Assembly: GCA_963734955.1 (NCBI GenBank)
Contig: CAVTJO010000011.1
Span: 248,001 to 312,000, forward strand
Source: UBA11986 sp963734955
Lineage (GTDB): Bacteria > Bacteroidota > Ignavibacteria > UBA10030 > UBA6906
Length of the DNA: 64,000 bases
Reading direction: 5' to 3'
Shown here: positions 24,851 through 33,349 of the stretch, one piece after another
Layout: the number at the start of each line of letters is the position of its first letter
Numbering within the stretch: the stretch's first letter is position 1
Position numbers and translations under genes: made by a program
Notes under the pieces: generated by a model
Told to the model about the DNA's origin: nothing
What the model saw: only the letters and a program-made list of their open reading frames with translations
Database searches by the model: none

Positions 24851-27052
24851 TCACGCACCCACTCGATCGCTCTCCAGCAGCTCGCGAATTCGCCGCGCAA
24901 CTTCATCCAGGGTGTACGGCTTCCGAATCACGCCGTTCGCCCCCACTTCGCGCATCCTTGCCTCGAAAGCCGGGTCAATCGATCCGGTGCAAAAGATTAC
25001 TTTCAGATTGGGTTTGGCCGTTTTCATCAGCTTGAAGAGCTCTGCGCCGTTGATCTTGGGAAGGTCAACGTCGAGCAGCACGAGAGTGATTTCCTTTCCG
25101 CGTGCAGCCGATATCTTCATCGCCTCTTCCCCATCGCGTGCAGTGAGCACGTTGTATCCTCTGTCTTCAAACGATGTTCGGAAGGACTCAAGGAGCATCT
25201 CCTCATCCTCGACAATCAACAGGGTCTCACCGGCACCATGAAGACTACCCGGCTTGTCGCTCCTGACACGCTTCTCCACGGACTCTTGTGTCTGTGCAGG
25301 GAAGTACAAATGAAACGTTGTTCCCTTGCCAAGCACGCTTTCGACGTCGATAAAGCCGTGGTGGCCTCTCATAACGCCGTACACAACCGCGAGTCCAAGG
25401 CCCGTCCCTTTGCCCGGCCCTTTTGTTGAAAAGAACGGTTCGAAGATCCGGTTCTTGGTTTCTTCATTCATCCCGACGCCATCATCTGTGACCGTAACGT
25501 CCACGTATCGTCCCGGATCGGCGTCAGCAAACCGCGTATGAAGGCCCGCGTGTTCGACAACTCTCGTCCGGATTGACAGACTCCCCCCTTCTTTTCTCCC
25601 ATTACTGGTATCCTCAAGAGCATCCCGTGCGTTTACACAGAGATTCAGGAACGCCTGGCTTACCTGGTTCACGTCCGCCCACACAACCGTCGATTCCTTC
25701 GCAAGCGACGTTGAGACATTGATCGACTTGGGGAACGTCGACTCGATCATGGAGAGCATGTCGGTCATGAACTTGTTGAGGTCAACGTTCTCAAACGAGA
25801 CTTCCGTCTTGCGCGCAAACGTCAGCAACTGGGATGCAATCCCTGCACCGCGCTTGACCGCTGACTTGACTCCATCAAGGCTGCGCCGTGTCTTCTCCAC
25901 ATCGTCCCTGAAGCGTTCGAGAATGGAAAGATTCGCCAGAATCACCGTCAGAAGATTATTGAAATCATGAGCTACTCCCCCTGCAAGGCTGCCGAGGATT
26001 TCCATTTTCTGCGCCTGGCGAAGTTGTGCTTCAAGTCTCTTCTTCTCGGTCACATTTCTCCCCACACCCACGAAGCCGACGATCTCCTCGTTCGCGAATA
26101 CCGGGGTGAAGGAATAGTCAAGCTGAAGCCTGTCTTGATTCTTGCTTGCAACCTCAGCTTCAAATGAAACAGCATTCGCCTTGCTCGTAAGCACCTGATC
26201 ACGAAATTCCTGCAACCGGCTTGTATCATCCATGATCAACGAGAGATCCTTCCCCAGAAGCTCCTTCTCCGTGTAACCCAGAAGTGAAAGAACCGCGCCT
26301 TGCGCCATCTGAATTCTGAATTCAAGATCAGTCTTGATGAGGATATCATTCATCGCTTCCAGGGCAGTCTTCATTGCCTGGTATGGCATGTTCATCACGA
26401 TTCTATGTCTGAACACGACATAGACAAGAATCGTCAGCGCAGCGATAGATGATGTGAAGTAAAGCGTCACACTGGTACCGCTCCCCGAAAAAGTCGAGAA
26501 CAGGGATTGCGTGAAGGGGGTCGGCAGCAGCAGCATCAACAACGTGAACGCGACGAACAGAATGTTGGATTTCATTCCCCGCTCTGAGAACCCACCGATC
26601 AACGAGTACATCAGCGCGACGCCAACACTGAAGAGGATCGACATCCAGGTCAGGTAGTAGATATACCCCGAGGTCGAGATGCCCGATGCAAACGGGTTTG
26701 GAATCAGCTTCAACAACACCATCACATAGCTGAATATCCCGACGAAGTATGTGGCCAGGATGATGCTCCGAGACTTCAGGATCTCGTAGCGCCTGACAAA
26801 GATCAGCATGAAATGGAGAAAGAAAAACGGGAAGAGAGAATAGAGAAATGCAGTGATCTGCTCCAACATCCTGACCGGGAAACCAGGCGGAGGGCTGCCC
26901 AGAATATACCCGATGACGCCGAGCGTGCAGAGCGACAGAACGCAGAAACTGTAAAGTTTGCTCAGGACATTGCGGCGTGACCTGACCAAAATGAGAACAG
27001 CGATGATGGGATTGACAATACTATACCCGACAGCTACATAGTAGGACAGCAT
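24851..27052 (-). CDS. 7TM-PAS hybrid sensor histidine kinase
   Basis: A 733-residue membrane kinase. The N-terminal 215 residues form about seven hydrophobic helices, followed by a PAS domain (about 225-345), HisKA with His362 in GGVAHDFNNLL, HATPase with N (NLCVNARDAL), G1 (DDGVGM) and G2 (GKGTGLGLAV) boxes (about 465-585), and a C-terminal REC domain with Asp661 (LLDVDLP) and Lys711-Pro712. The HDFNN form of the H box marks the family of PAS-linked hybrid kinases. The signal is unknown; the 7TM region could sense a lipid or a small ligand. It is convergent with response regulator 3. Confidence 0.93.
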   Translation of the reverse strand: MLSYYVAVGYSIVNPIIAVLILVRSRRNVLSKLYSFCVLSLCTLGVIGYILGSPPPGFPVRMLEQITAFLYSLFPFFFLHFMLIFVRRYEILKSRSIILATYFVGIFSYVMVLLKLIPNPFASGISTSGYIYYLTWMSILFSVGVALMYSLIGGFSERGMKSNILFVAFTLLMLLLPTPFTQSLFSTFSGSGTSVTLYFTSSIAALTILVYVVFRHRIVMNMPYQAMKTALEAMNDILIKTDLEFRIQMAQGAVLSLLGYTEKELLGKDLSLIMDDTSRLQEFRDQVLTSKANAVSFEAEVASKNQDRLQLDYSFTPVFANEEIVGFVGVGRNVTEKKRLEAQLRQAQKMEILGSLAGGVAHDFNNLLTVILANLSILERFRDDVEKTRRSLDGVKSAVKRGAGIASQLLTFARKTEVSFENVDLNKFMTDMLSMIESTFPKSINVSTSLAKESTVVWADVNQVSQAFLNLCVNARDALEDTSNGRKEGGSLSIRTRVVEHAGLHTRFADADPGRYVDVTVTDDGVGMNEETKNRIFEPFFSTKGPGKGTGLGLAVVYGVMRGHHGFIDVESVLGKGTTFHLYFPAQTQESVEKRVRSDKPGSLHGAGETLLIVEDEEMLLESFRTSFEDRGYNVLTARDGEEAMKISAARGKEITLVLLDVDLPKINGAELFKLMKTAKPNLKVIFCTGSIDPAFEARMREVGANGVIRKPYTLDEVARRIRELLESDRVGA

Positions 27053-27096
27053 CTGTGCCCCATCCGGAAAAGTATAGGGATAGTAGTATCTGGCGA

Positions 27097-27125
27097 ATTC
27101 TACAAAATGCTTATGGTATAAGCAA
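27097..27125 (-). promoter_or_regulatory. Promoter of the histidine kinase with overlapping palindrome
   Basis: On the minus strand TTGCTT (27125-27120), 17-base spacer, TAGAAT (27102-27097), 45 bases upstream of the kinase start. The perfect inverted repeat TGCTTAT-GGT-ATAAGCA (27108-27124) covers the -35 box and most of the spacer, where a bound repressor would block polymerase. Confidence 0.5.
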
Positions 27126-27232
27126 GATTATTCGCCACTTCTGTTATTATATAGATTGTCGCATACGAAGGAACGCGCAGAAAAGAAGTGACTCAAAGGA
27201 GGAATCGCTTACTGTTGAGATACTAATCACCA

Positions 27233-28513
27233 TCACGTTCCGGCGCTATAATCCTGCATGTATTTGACCTGGTCGGCAGAGAGCTTGTCGATTGAGAGGC
27301 CACTAGTTTTGAGCTTCAGGTGCGCAATCTCCTGATCCTGTTCGGGTGGAATATCATATACCTTATTGTCGAGACGCTTCCCCTTTTTGTGTACCTCGGC
27401 AAGCCGGAGCTGTGACATGAACTGGTTGGCAAAAGACATATCCATCACCTCGGAGGGATGCCCTTCGGCGGCCGCCAGGTTGACGAGACGTCCCTGCGCG
27501 AGCACATAGATCCGTTTGCCGTTTTTCAGTACATACTCTTCGTTATCATCCCTGATTGTGCGTTTGCTCTTCATGAGGGATGCAAGATCGTTCAGATTGA
27601 TTTCACAATCATAGTGACCTGTGTTGCAGACGATCGCCCCTTCCTTCATTGACAGGAAGTGTTTCTTTACGATGATATCTTTCACTCCAGTTGCTGTAAT
27701 GAATATGTCGCCAACCTTTGCAGCGTCATCCATCTTCATCACACGGAATCCTTCGAGCGTTGCTTTGAGAGCGGCCGTCGGTTTCACTTCTGTCACGATG
27801 ACATTCGCGCCCAGTCCCTTCGCGCGCAGTGCGACACCCTTGCCGCAATGTCCAAAACCCGCCACAACAATATTCTTCCCCGCCAGGAGTACACTTGTTG
27901 CACGAAGCACACCGTCAAGAGTGGACTGACCGGTCCCGTAGACATTGTCGAAGTCCCATTTCGTTTCCGCATCATTCACGGCAATGACGGGGTACTTCAA
28001 CGCACCATCGGCAGCCATTGCCCGCAGGCGATGGACACCAGTTGTCGTTTCCTCTGTGCCACCGATGACGTACTTCTCTGCAAAGTCCGGATGGTTTTTG
28101 TGAATCGTGAAGATCAGATCCGCACCATCATCGAGCGTGAGGTTCGGGTGAATCTTGAGAGTCTCCTCGATGCACCAGTAGAACTCCTTCACGTTCATCC
28201 CGTGCCAGGCGAAGATCGAAATGCCGGCGGCGGCGAGCGCCGCGGCAACCGCATCGTTTGTCGAAAGCGGGTTGCATCCACTCCAGCAAACCTGTGCCCC
28301 GGCCTCGGCAAATGTCTTGACGAGCACCGCGGTTTCCTTGGTCACGTGAAGACATCCAGCGATGCGGTATCCCTTCAGGGGCTTGGTTTTCCTGTACTTC
28401 TCCTTTAGAGCCATCAGCACCGGCATACGGGACTCAGCCCACTCAATCAGCTTGTCGCCTTCATCGGCCAGCTTGAGATTTGCGACTTTGTACTTTCCTG
28501 CTTTTGAATCCAT
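27233..28513 (-). CDS. ahcY: Adenosylhomocysteinase
   Basis: Hydrolyses S-adenosylhomocysteine to adenosine and homocysteine with an enzyme-bound NAD. The 426-residue protein shows the Rossmann motif GFGHCGKG (219-226), the substrate region HVTKETAVL (about 56-64), EETTTGVHRL (about 154-163) and CNTGHYDCEI in the second half. It lies 45 bases downstream of metK on the same strand, completing the activated-methyl cycle. The C-terminal extension with the essential Lys-Tyr (VKYMQDY) is present. Confidence 0.96.
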   Translation of the reverse strand: MDSKAGKYKVANLKLADEGDKLIEWAESRMPVLMALKEKYRKTKPLKGYRIAGCLHVTKETAVLVKTFAEAGAQVCWSGCNPLSTNDAVAAALAAAGISIFAWHGMNVKEFYWCIEETLKIHPNLTLDDGADLIFTIHKNHPDFAEKYVIGGTEETTTGVHRLRAMAADGALKYPVIAVNDAETKWDFDNVYGTGQSTLDGVLRATSVLLAGKNIVVAGFGHCGKGVALRAKGLGANVIVTEVKPTAALKATLEGFRVMKMDDAAKVGDIFITATGVKDIIVKKHFLSMKEGAIVCNTGHYDCEINLNDLASLMKSKRTIRDDNEEYVLKNGKRIYVLAQGRLVNLAAAEGHPSEVMDMSFANQFMSQLRLAEVHKKGKRLDNKVYDIPPEQDQEIAHLKLKTSGLSIDKLSADQVKYMQDYSAGT

Positions 28514-28558
28514 TCTCTTCCCTTGATTGTCAATGCACGTTTCGTTGATACTTCTTTT

Positions 28559-29725
28559 CTATCGCTTTACGGCTTGTTGCAGGGTCTTTACAAGGTCAAC
28601 GCGTTCCCACGTAAAATCCCTGTCGTTCCGTCCGAAGTGACCATAGGCCGCTGTTTTCCTGTAAATGGGGCGGAGGAGGTCGAGTCGCTTGATGATCCCG
28701 TGTGGGGTCATGTCGATCTCCTGCATGATGATCTTGTCGAGTTCACTGTCCGGGATGCGCCCCGTGCCGTAGGTGTTGACGTGGACTGAAACAGGTTGGG
28801 CGACGCCGATCGCGTAGGCAACCTGGATCAGACATTCATCTGCCAACCCTGCAGCCACAATGTTCTTCGCAATATGGCGGGTGGCGTACGCGGCACTCCT
28901 GTCCACTTTCGATGGGTCCTTGCCCGAAAACGCACCGCCACCATGCGGAGCACGCCCTCCATACGTGTCGACGATGATTTTCCGTCCCGTCAGGCCACTA
29001 TCACCGTGAGGACCGCCAATTTCGAACCTGCCCGTCGGGTTGACGTGAATAATGGTATCGCCATTGCGCAGTTGTGGAGGAATCACAACGTTGATTACAT
29101 GCTTCACGACGTCTTCGGTTATGCGACGCTGAGGCACGTCCCCGTCGTGTTGAGTGGAGATGACAACTGTATGAACCCGGGTTGGCTTCCGTCCGTTATA
29201 CTCGATGGTCACCTGCGACTTTGCGTCCGGGCGCAGATACGGCATGAGCTTCGGCTGCTTCTTTCGGATATCGGCGAGCCGTTTCACAAGTTTGTGCGCG
29301 AATACGATGGGCATCGGCATGTATTCGGGTGTTTCGCTCGATGCATAGCCGAACATCATCCCCTGATCGCCAGCCCCCTGCTGCTTCTTCCGTTTCTTGT
29401 TCTCATTAACACCCCGGGCAATGTCGGGAGACTGCGAATGCAGCGCGGCGAGAATGCCGCACGAATGCGCCTCGAACATGTACTCGGCTCTCGTGTAGCC
29501 AATTTCCTTGATCACCTGGCGGACAATCTCGGGGATGTTGACGTACGCCTTCGTTGTGACCTCACCAGCAACGACCACCTGACCGGTCGTTACAAGCGTT
29601 TCACATGCAACGCGTGAATGCTTGTCTTGTTTCAACATCTCATCGAGAATCGCATCAGAGATTTGATCCGCCACTTTATCCGGGTGTCCTTCTGACACCG
29701 ATTCAGATGTAAAAAGGTATGACAT
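28559..29725 (-). CDS. metK: S-adenosylmethionine synthetase
   Basis: Makes SAM from methionine and ATP. The 388-residue sequence contains GHPDKVADQISDAILD near the N-terminus, the ATP-binding GAGDQGMMFGYA and the GGGAFSGKDPSKVDRSAAY loop. It is followed by ahcY on the same strand. No SAM- or SAH-riboswitch-like fold was recognised in the 107 bases upstream. Confidence 0.96.
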   Translation of the reverse strand: MSYLFTSESVSEGHPDKVADQISDAILDEMLKQDKHSRVACETLVTTGQVVVAGEVTTKAYVNIPEIVRQVIKEIGYTRAEYMFEAHSCGILAALHSQSPDIARGVNENKKRKKQQGAGDQGMMFGYASSETPEYMPMPIVFAHKLVKRLADIRKKQPKLMPYLRPDAKSQVTIEYNGRKPTRVHTVVISTQHDGDVPQRRITEDVVKHVINVVIPPQLRNGDTIIHVNPTGRFEIGGPHGDSGLTGRKIIVDTYGGRAPHGGGAFSGKDPSKVDRSAAYATRHIAKNIVAAGLADECLIQVAYAIGVAQPVSVHVNTYGTGRIPDSELDKIIMQEIDMTPHGIIKRLDLLRPIYRKTAAYGHFGRNDRDFTWERVDLVKTLQQAVKR

Positions 29726-29832
29726 ACTCCATCCTTGTTATAGTAGTACGAAATGAATTCAATCCGCCAACACCGCAGCGCAATTCATGATGTGTGGGGC
29801 CACGCGCAATGATGACAAACGACGGGAAGGTT

Positions 29833-30810
29833 CTAATAGAAATCGATTTCAGAGGAATCTCCCACGTTGACTCGCTTGTAGCTCCCGCGTACAGCAGCTC
29901 CGCTGCCGACGATCGAGTTCTCCAACAGAGACTTGTGCACCTGCGCGTCTTCACTGATAATGGAATTACGGACAACCGAATCGCAGATGGAGGCACCTTC
30001 CCCCACAGACGCGTATGGACCGACAACACAATGGGACAGCGTCGCTGACGGTGCCACGTAGACTGGGTCGATAATCACCACGCCTTCAATCCGGCGAGAA
30101 GTTGACTTCTTTTCAAGAAGTGCACGATTGGTCGAGAGCAACGTTTCCGGTTTTCCGCAATCGTACCATCCTTCCACCTTGAATGTCTTCATCACTTCGC
30201 CCCGCCCTATCATCAGTTGCAGTGCATCGGTCAACTGGTACTCACCCTTTGTACGGATGTCCTTCTCGACCAAGTCATCAAGACACGACACAAGCAGGCG
30301 CGGGTTGTGGATATAGTAGAGCCCGACCACCGCAAGGTTGCTGGAAGGGTGTTCCGGTTTCTCCACAAGCTTTGTAATTGATCCGTTCTTGATTTCTGCA
30401 ACTCCAAACCGCCGCGGATCTTCCACCTCTTTCACTCCAATTGAGGAAAACGGCTGACGAAGGACAGGTCCGAGATCGACATCAAAGATCGTATCACCAA
30501 GGATGATGAGCACAGGATCATCGTTGATGGTGTTACGGGAAAGATAAATTGCATGACCGAGCCCCAGCCGCTCATCCTGTTCCACGTACTCGGCCTTGAA
30601 CGAGGGATATGTTCGCGAGACATATTCCTTGATCATGTCGCTCATATGACCGACCACGATCGTGCCCTCGATAATTCCCTCACTAATAATCTTATCGAGG
30701 ATGTGGCCGAGAATGGGTTTGCCGGCAACATTCAGAAGAACTTTCGGGAGCGTAAACGTGTGAGGACGCAGCCGGCTGCCAACACCGGCCACAGGAATAA
30801 TTGCGCGCAT
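29833..30810 (-). CDS. Sugar-nucleotide nucleotidyltransferase (RmlA/GlmU-like)
   Basis: A 325-residue enzyme with the nucleotidyltransferase signature PVAGVGSRLRPHTFTLPK at the N-terminus, the metal-site ILGDTIFD and the substrate-loop EKPEHPSSNLAVVGLYYI. The last quarter is a short left-handed beta-helix (VAPSATLSHCVVGPYASVGE). The most likely activity is sugar-1-phosphate nucleotidylyltransfer (glucose-1-P dTTP/UTP type). The sugar and nucleotide are not identifiable. It lies upstream of metK (107 bases) and divergent from fni. Confidence 0.85.
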   Translation of the reverse strand: MRAIIPVAGVGSRLRPHTFTLPKVLLNVAGKPILGHILDKIISEGIIEGTIVVGHMSDMIKEYVSRTYPSFKAEYVEQDERLGLGHAIYLSRNTINDDPVLIILGDTIFDVDLGPVLRQPFSSIGVKEVEDPRRFGVAEIKNGSITKLVEKPEHPSSNLAVVGLYYIHNPRLLVSCLDDLVEKDIRTKGEYQLTDALQLMIGRGEVMKTFKVEGWYDCGKPETLLSTNRALLEKKSTSRRIEGVVIIDPVYVAPSATLSHCVVGPYASVGEGASICDSVVRNSIISEDAQVHKSLLENSIVGSGAAVRGSYKRVNVGDSSEIDFY

Positions 30811-31020
30811 CTAACGGGTGAAGACGAGAAACAAGCGTGGATTTGGTTTTGTTACGTGAAAATGTACGCAAGAAACGTCAGAGAAGCAAGGAGCGTCCGG
30901 GAGCGCATGATATCCGGCACATGCATCAACACACGTTTGCCTGCCGGCCCTCTCGTTGATTATCACACTCAAAATCACTATCATTTTTCAGCAACCCGAA
31001 CTGCCACCCCCAGAGCATCG
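30811..31020. other. Divergent intergenic control region
   Basis: 210 bases between the nucleotidyltransferase and fni genes. It contains the fni promoter at 30956-30984. No hairpin or riboswitch was recognised. A longer fni frame (from 30553) crosses this region but its sequence is unlike any IPP isomerase N-terminus. Confidence 0.4.
30956..30984 (+). promoter_or_regulatory. Promoter of the fni-pts operon
   Basis: TTGATT (30956-30961), 17 bases, TATCAT (30979-30984), 36 bases before the ATG at 31021. Confidence 0.5.
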
Positions 31021-32076
31021 ATGCCCAAACCGCGACTTTCGCGAACAACACCTTCGCGCAAAAAGCAGCACATCGACATTACGCTCACGAAAGATGTCGG
31101 ATTCAGGGAAAAGACCACAGGACTTGAGCATTGGGAGTTCATCAACAATGCTCTACCCGAGGTCAACCTCTCCGAAATTGACACCTCAACCACTTTCCTC
31201 AACAGGCGCCTGGCCTTCCCCTTCATGATCTCGTGCATGACAGGTGGCTATGCCGGGGCTCTCCACATCAATCGTTCACTGGCAGAAGTGTGTGAAGAGG
31301 TGGGAATTGCCATGGGGGTTGGAAGCCAGCGGCAGGCTCTGGAGCACACAGCGTTTCACCGGACGTTCGCCGTCGTTAGAGAAGCCGCGCCTTCAATCCC
31401 CCTTGTCAGCAACATCGGGGCAGCCGAAATTGCCACCATGACCTCGGCTGATTCAGCGAAGCGCCTGGTTGACCTGATCCAGGCCGATGCCTTTGCTGTC
31501 CATCTCAATCCACTTCAGGAATTCCTTCAACCCGAAGGGAATACATACTTCCGCGGAGTGCTGAAAGGGATTGCCATGATGGTGCGTGAATTGTCCGTGC
31601 CGGTCATTGTCAAAGAAATAGGAGCCGGGATTTCGGCAGATGTTGCGAAGCGTTTGATTGAGGCAGGGGTTCAATACATAGATGTGGCCGGAGCAGGCGG
31701 GACCAGCTGGGCGGGCGTGGAGTTGCTTCGGCGCAAGGAGAAGTCGTCTGCGCGCAAGTTCTGGGATTGGGGGATACCAACCGCGACCGCATTACGTGAT
31801 GTTGTCGCGCTTCGTCTTTCGAGCCAGGAATTGCATATTATTGCATCCGGAGGAATTTCAACTGGTTTCGAGGCTGCCAAATGTATTGGCCTTGGTGCGG
31901 ATATGGTTGCTTCGGCAAGGCCAATGCTGAAGGCCCTGCATCATGGGGGCAAGAAGGAACTCAAGGCTCATATCCTTGGATGGGCCAATGAGGTGCGGGG
32001 CGTGATGTTCCTGACAGGTTCGTCAACGCTACAAGACCTCCAACACGCACCTTTGGCGAGGTATCGGGATCAATGA
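31021..32076 (+). CDS. fni: Type 2 isopentenyl-diphosphate delta-isomerase
   Basis: FMN-dependent interconversion of IPP and DMAPP. The 351-residue protein has RKKQHIDITL at the N-terminus, MTGGYAGALHINRSLAEV, GVGSQRQALEH and the FMN-phosphate loop around VAGAGGTSWAGVE and ASGGISTG. Start ATG 31021 lies just after the promoter. It overlaps the polyprenyl synthase gene by ATGA (32073-32076), so isomerase and chain elongation are translationally coupled. Confidence 0.93.
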   Translation: MPKPRLSRTTPSRKKQHIDITLTKDVGFREKTTGLEHWEFINNALPEVNLSEIDTSTTFLNRRLAFPFMISCMTGGYAGALHINRSLAEVCEEVGIAMGVGSQRQALEHTAFHRTFAVVREAAPSIPLVSNIGAAEIATMTSADSAKRLVDLIQADAFAVHLNPLQEFLQPEGNTYFRGVLKGIAMMVRELSVPVIVKEIGAGISADVAKRLIEAGVQYIDVAGAGGTSWAGVELLRRKEKSSARKFWDWGIPTATALRDVVALRLSSQELHIIASGGISTGFEAAKCIGLGADMVASARPMLKALHHGGKKELKAHILGWANEVRGVMFLTGSSTLQDLQHAPLARYRDQ

Positions 32077-33072
32077 GTGAGGCTCAATTCCAGCAACGAT
32101 ACGACACGTTGCGCGAGCTGATTGATCGTAAGTTGGGGTCGGTCATCCCGCATACCATGCCACGGGACCTCTTCGAGGGTTCGCGGTACGTGTTAACTGC
32201 TCCCGGCAAGCGGGTTCGGTCGACACTTCTCTTGCTCAGCTGCGAGGCGGTCGGAGGGGCAATGCACGATGCCATTGGCGCAGCAATGGCAATAGAGATG
32301 CTCCACAATTTCACGCTCGTCCACGATGATGTGATGGATAACGCTCCCTCTCGCCGCGGTCGGGCAACTGTACACATAAGATGGAACCTCAGTAACGCCA
32401 TCCTTGTGGGTGATGTTATCCTCGGCCTCGCATACCGGAGTTTACTCGACTCAACGCGGAACAACTCGCATGAAGTAGCCCATCTCTTGACCGAGGGATT
32501 CATTGCCGTGTGTGAAGGGCAGGCGCTTGATGTCGAATACGAACACCGGAAGAAAATCGGCCTCGAGGACTACTACCGCATGATCAGCAGCAAAACCGGC
32601 AGACTCATGTCGGCAGCCAGCGAGCTCGGCGCAGTGATCGGGGGCGGGTCGTCATCACAGGTGAAAGCCCTGGGGAAATTCGGCGCCCACATCGGCAGAG
32701 CATTCCAGATCCAGGATGACCTGCTCGATGTTATCGCGGACGAGAACCATCTCGGAAAGGCAGTTGGTGGAGATATTGTTGAAGGGAAGAAGACTTTTCT
32801 CCTCCTGAAGGCACTCGAACTTGCTCGCGGACGCGATCGCACGATGCTGCGAACGCTCATGGCGGGCGATATCCCGGCATCCCGCCGACGTCGTCAGCTC
32901 GTCAGACGATGTCACCGGCATTTACAGGCGTTCCGGAGCAATCGACGCGGCACGGCATGAGATCAGGAACGAAACTGCAGCCGCCCTGCGGGCACTGCAT
33001 TCACTGCCTGCGAGTGAAGCCCGCACAATGCTGGAGTGGTTTTCCGAAAAGCTTGTGCAGCGCACATTTTGA
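32073..33072 (+). pseudogene. Polyprenyl (geranylgeranyl/octaprenyl) synthetase, frameshifted as sequenced
   Basis: Condenses IPP onto allylic diphosphates. The first aspartate-rich motif is HDDVMDNAPSRRGR and the second QIQDDLLDVIAD, both intact. After RDRTMLRTLMAGD the frame drifts into low-similarity sequence and stops at 32960, while the +1 frame continues as DDVTGIYRRSGAIDAARHEI and ends EWFSEKLVQRTF at 33072, as expected for the family. One extra base between about 32870 and 32905 accounts for it. Product chain length cannot be given. Start ATGA-overlaps fni; HPr follows 8 bases after the true stop. Confidence 0.85.
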
Positions 33073-33080
33073 TCGTCCCG

Positions 33081-33347
33081 ATGATCCGGCGAGAAGTGAC
33101 AATCAAGAATCGAGCTGGATTGCACACACGTCCGGCGGCTTCACTCGTGAAAACGGCCGCACGGTTCGAGGCGGAGTTCACGATCGAAAAAGATGCCCTC
33201 GAAATCAACGGCAAGAGTATCATCGGCGTCATGACGCTTGCCGCCGAGCAGGGATCAACGCTGCAATTGAAATTCGACGGCCCTGATGAAGGGGCGGCGT
33301 GTGCGGCGATTGTCGAGCTGTTCGATCGGGGATTTGACGAGCAATAG
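33081..33347 (+). CDS. ptsH: Phosphocarrier protein HPr
   Basis: An 88-residue HPr. The active-site histidine is His15 in KNRAGLHTRPAA and the regulatory serine is Ser46 in NGKSIIGVM, both at canonical numbering when ATG 33081 is used. The longer frame from 33036 spoils this. Presence of Ser46 context suggests control by an HPr kinase. Enzyme I follows after 2 bases. No EII component is in the window. Confidence 0.94.
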   Translation: MIRREVTIKNRAGLHTRPAASLVKTAARFEAEFTIEKDALEINGKSIIGVMTLAAEQGSTLQLKFDGPDEGAACAAIVELFDRGFDEQ

Positions 33348-33349
33348 CA

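Noticed and set aside
27055..27267. 70-residue frame in the gap before ahcY
   Set aside because: It overlaps the histidine kinase promoter and the ahcY end; no ribosome site or homology.
28796..29617. 273-residue plus-strand frame inside metK
   Set aside because: Antisense shadow of metK; composition is typical of reversed coding sequence.
29726..29832. Possible SAM or SAH riboswitch upstream of metK
   Set aside because: No conserved helices or core of a known SAM or SAH riboswitch could be laid out in 107 bases.
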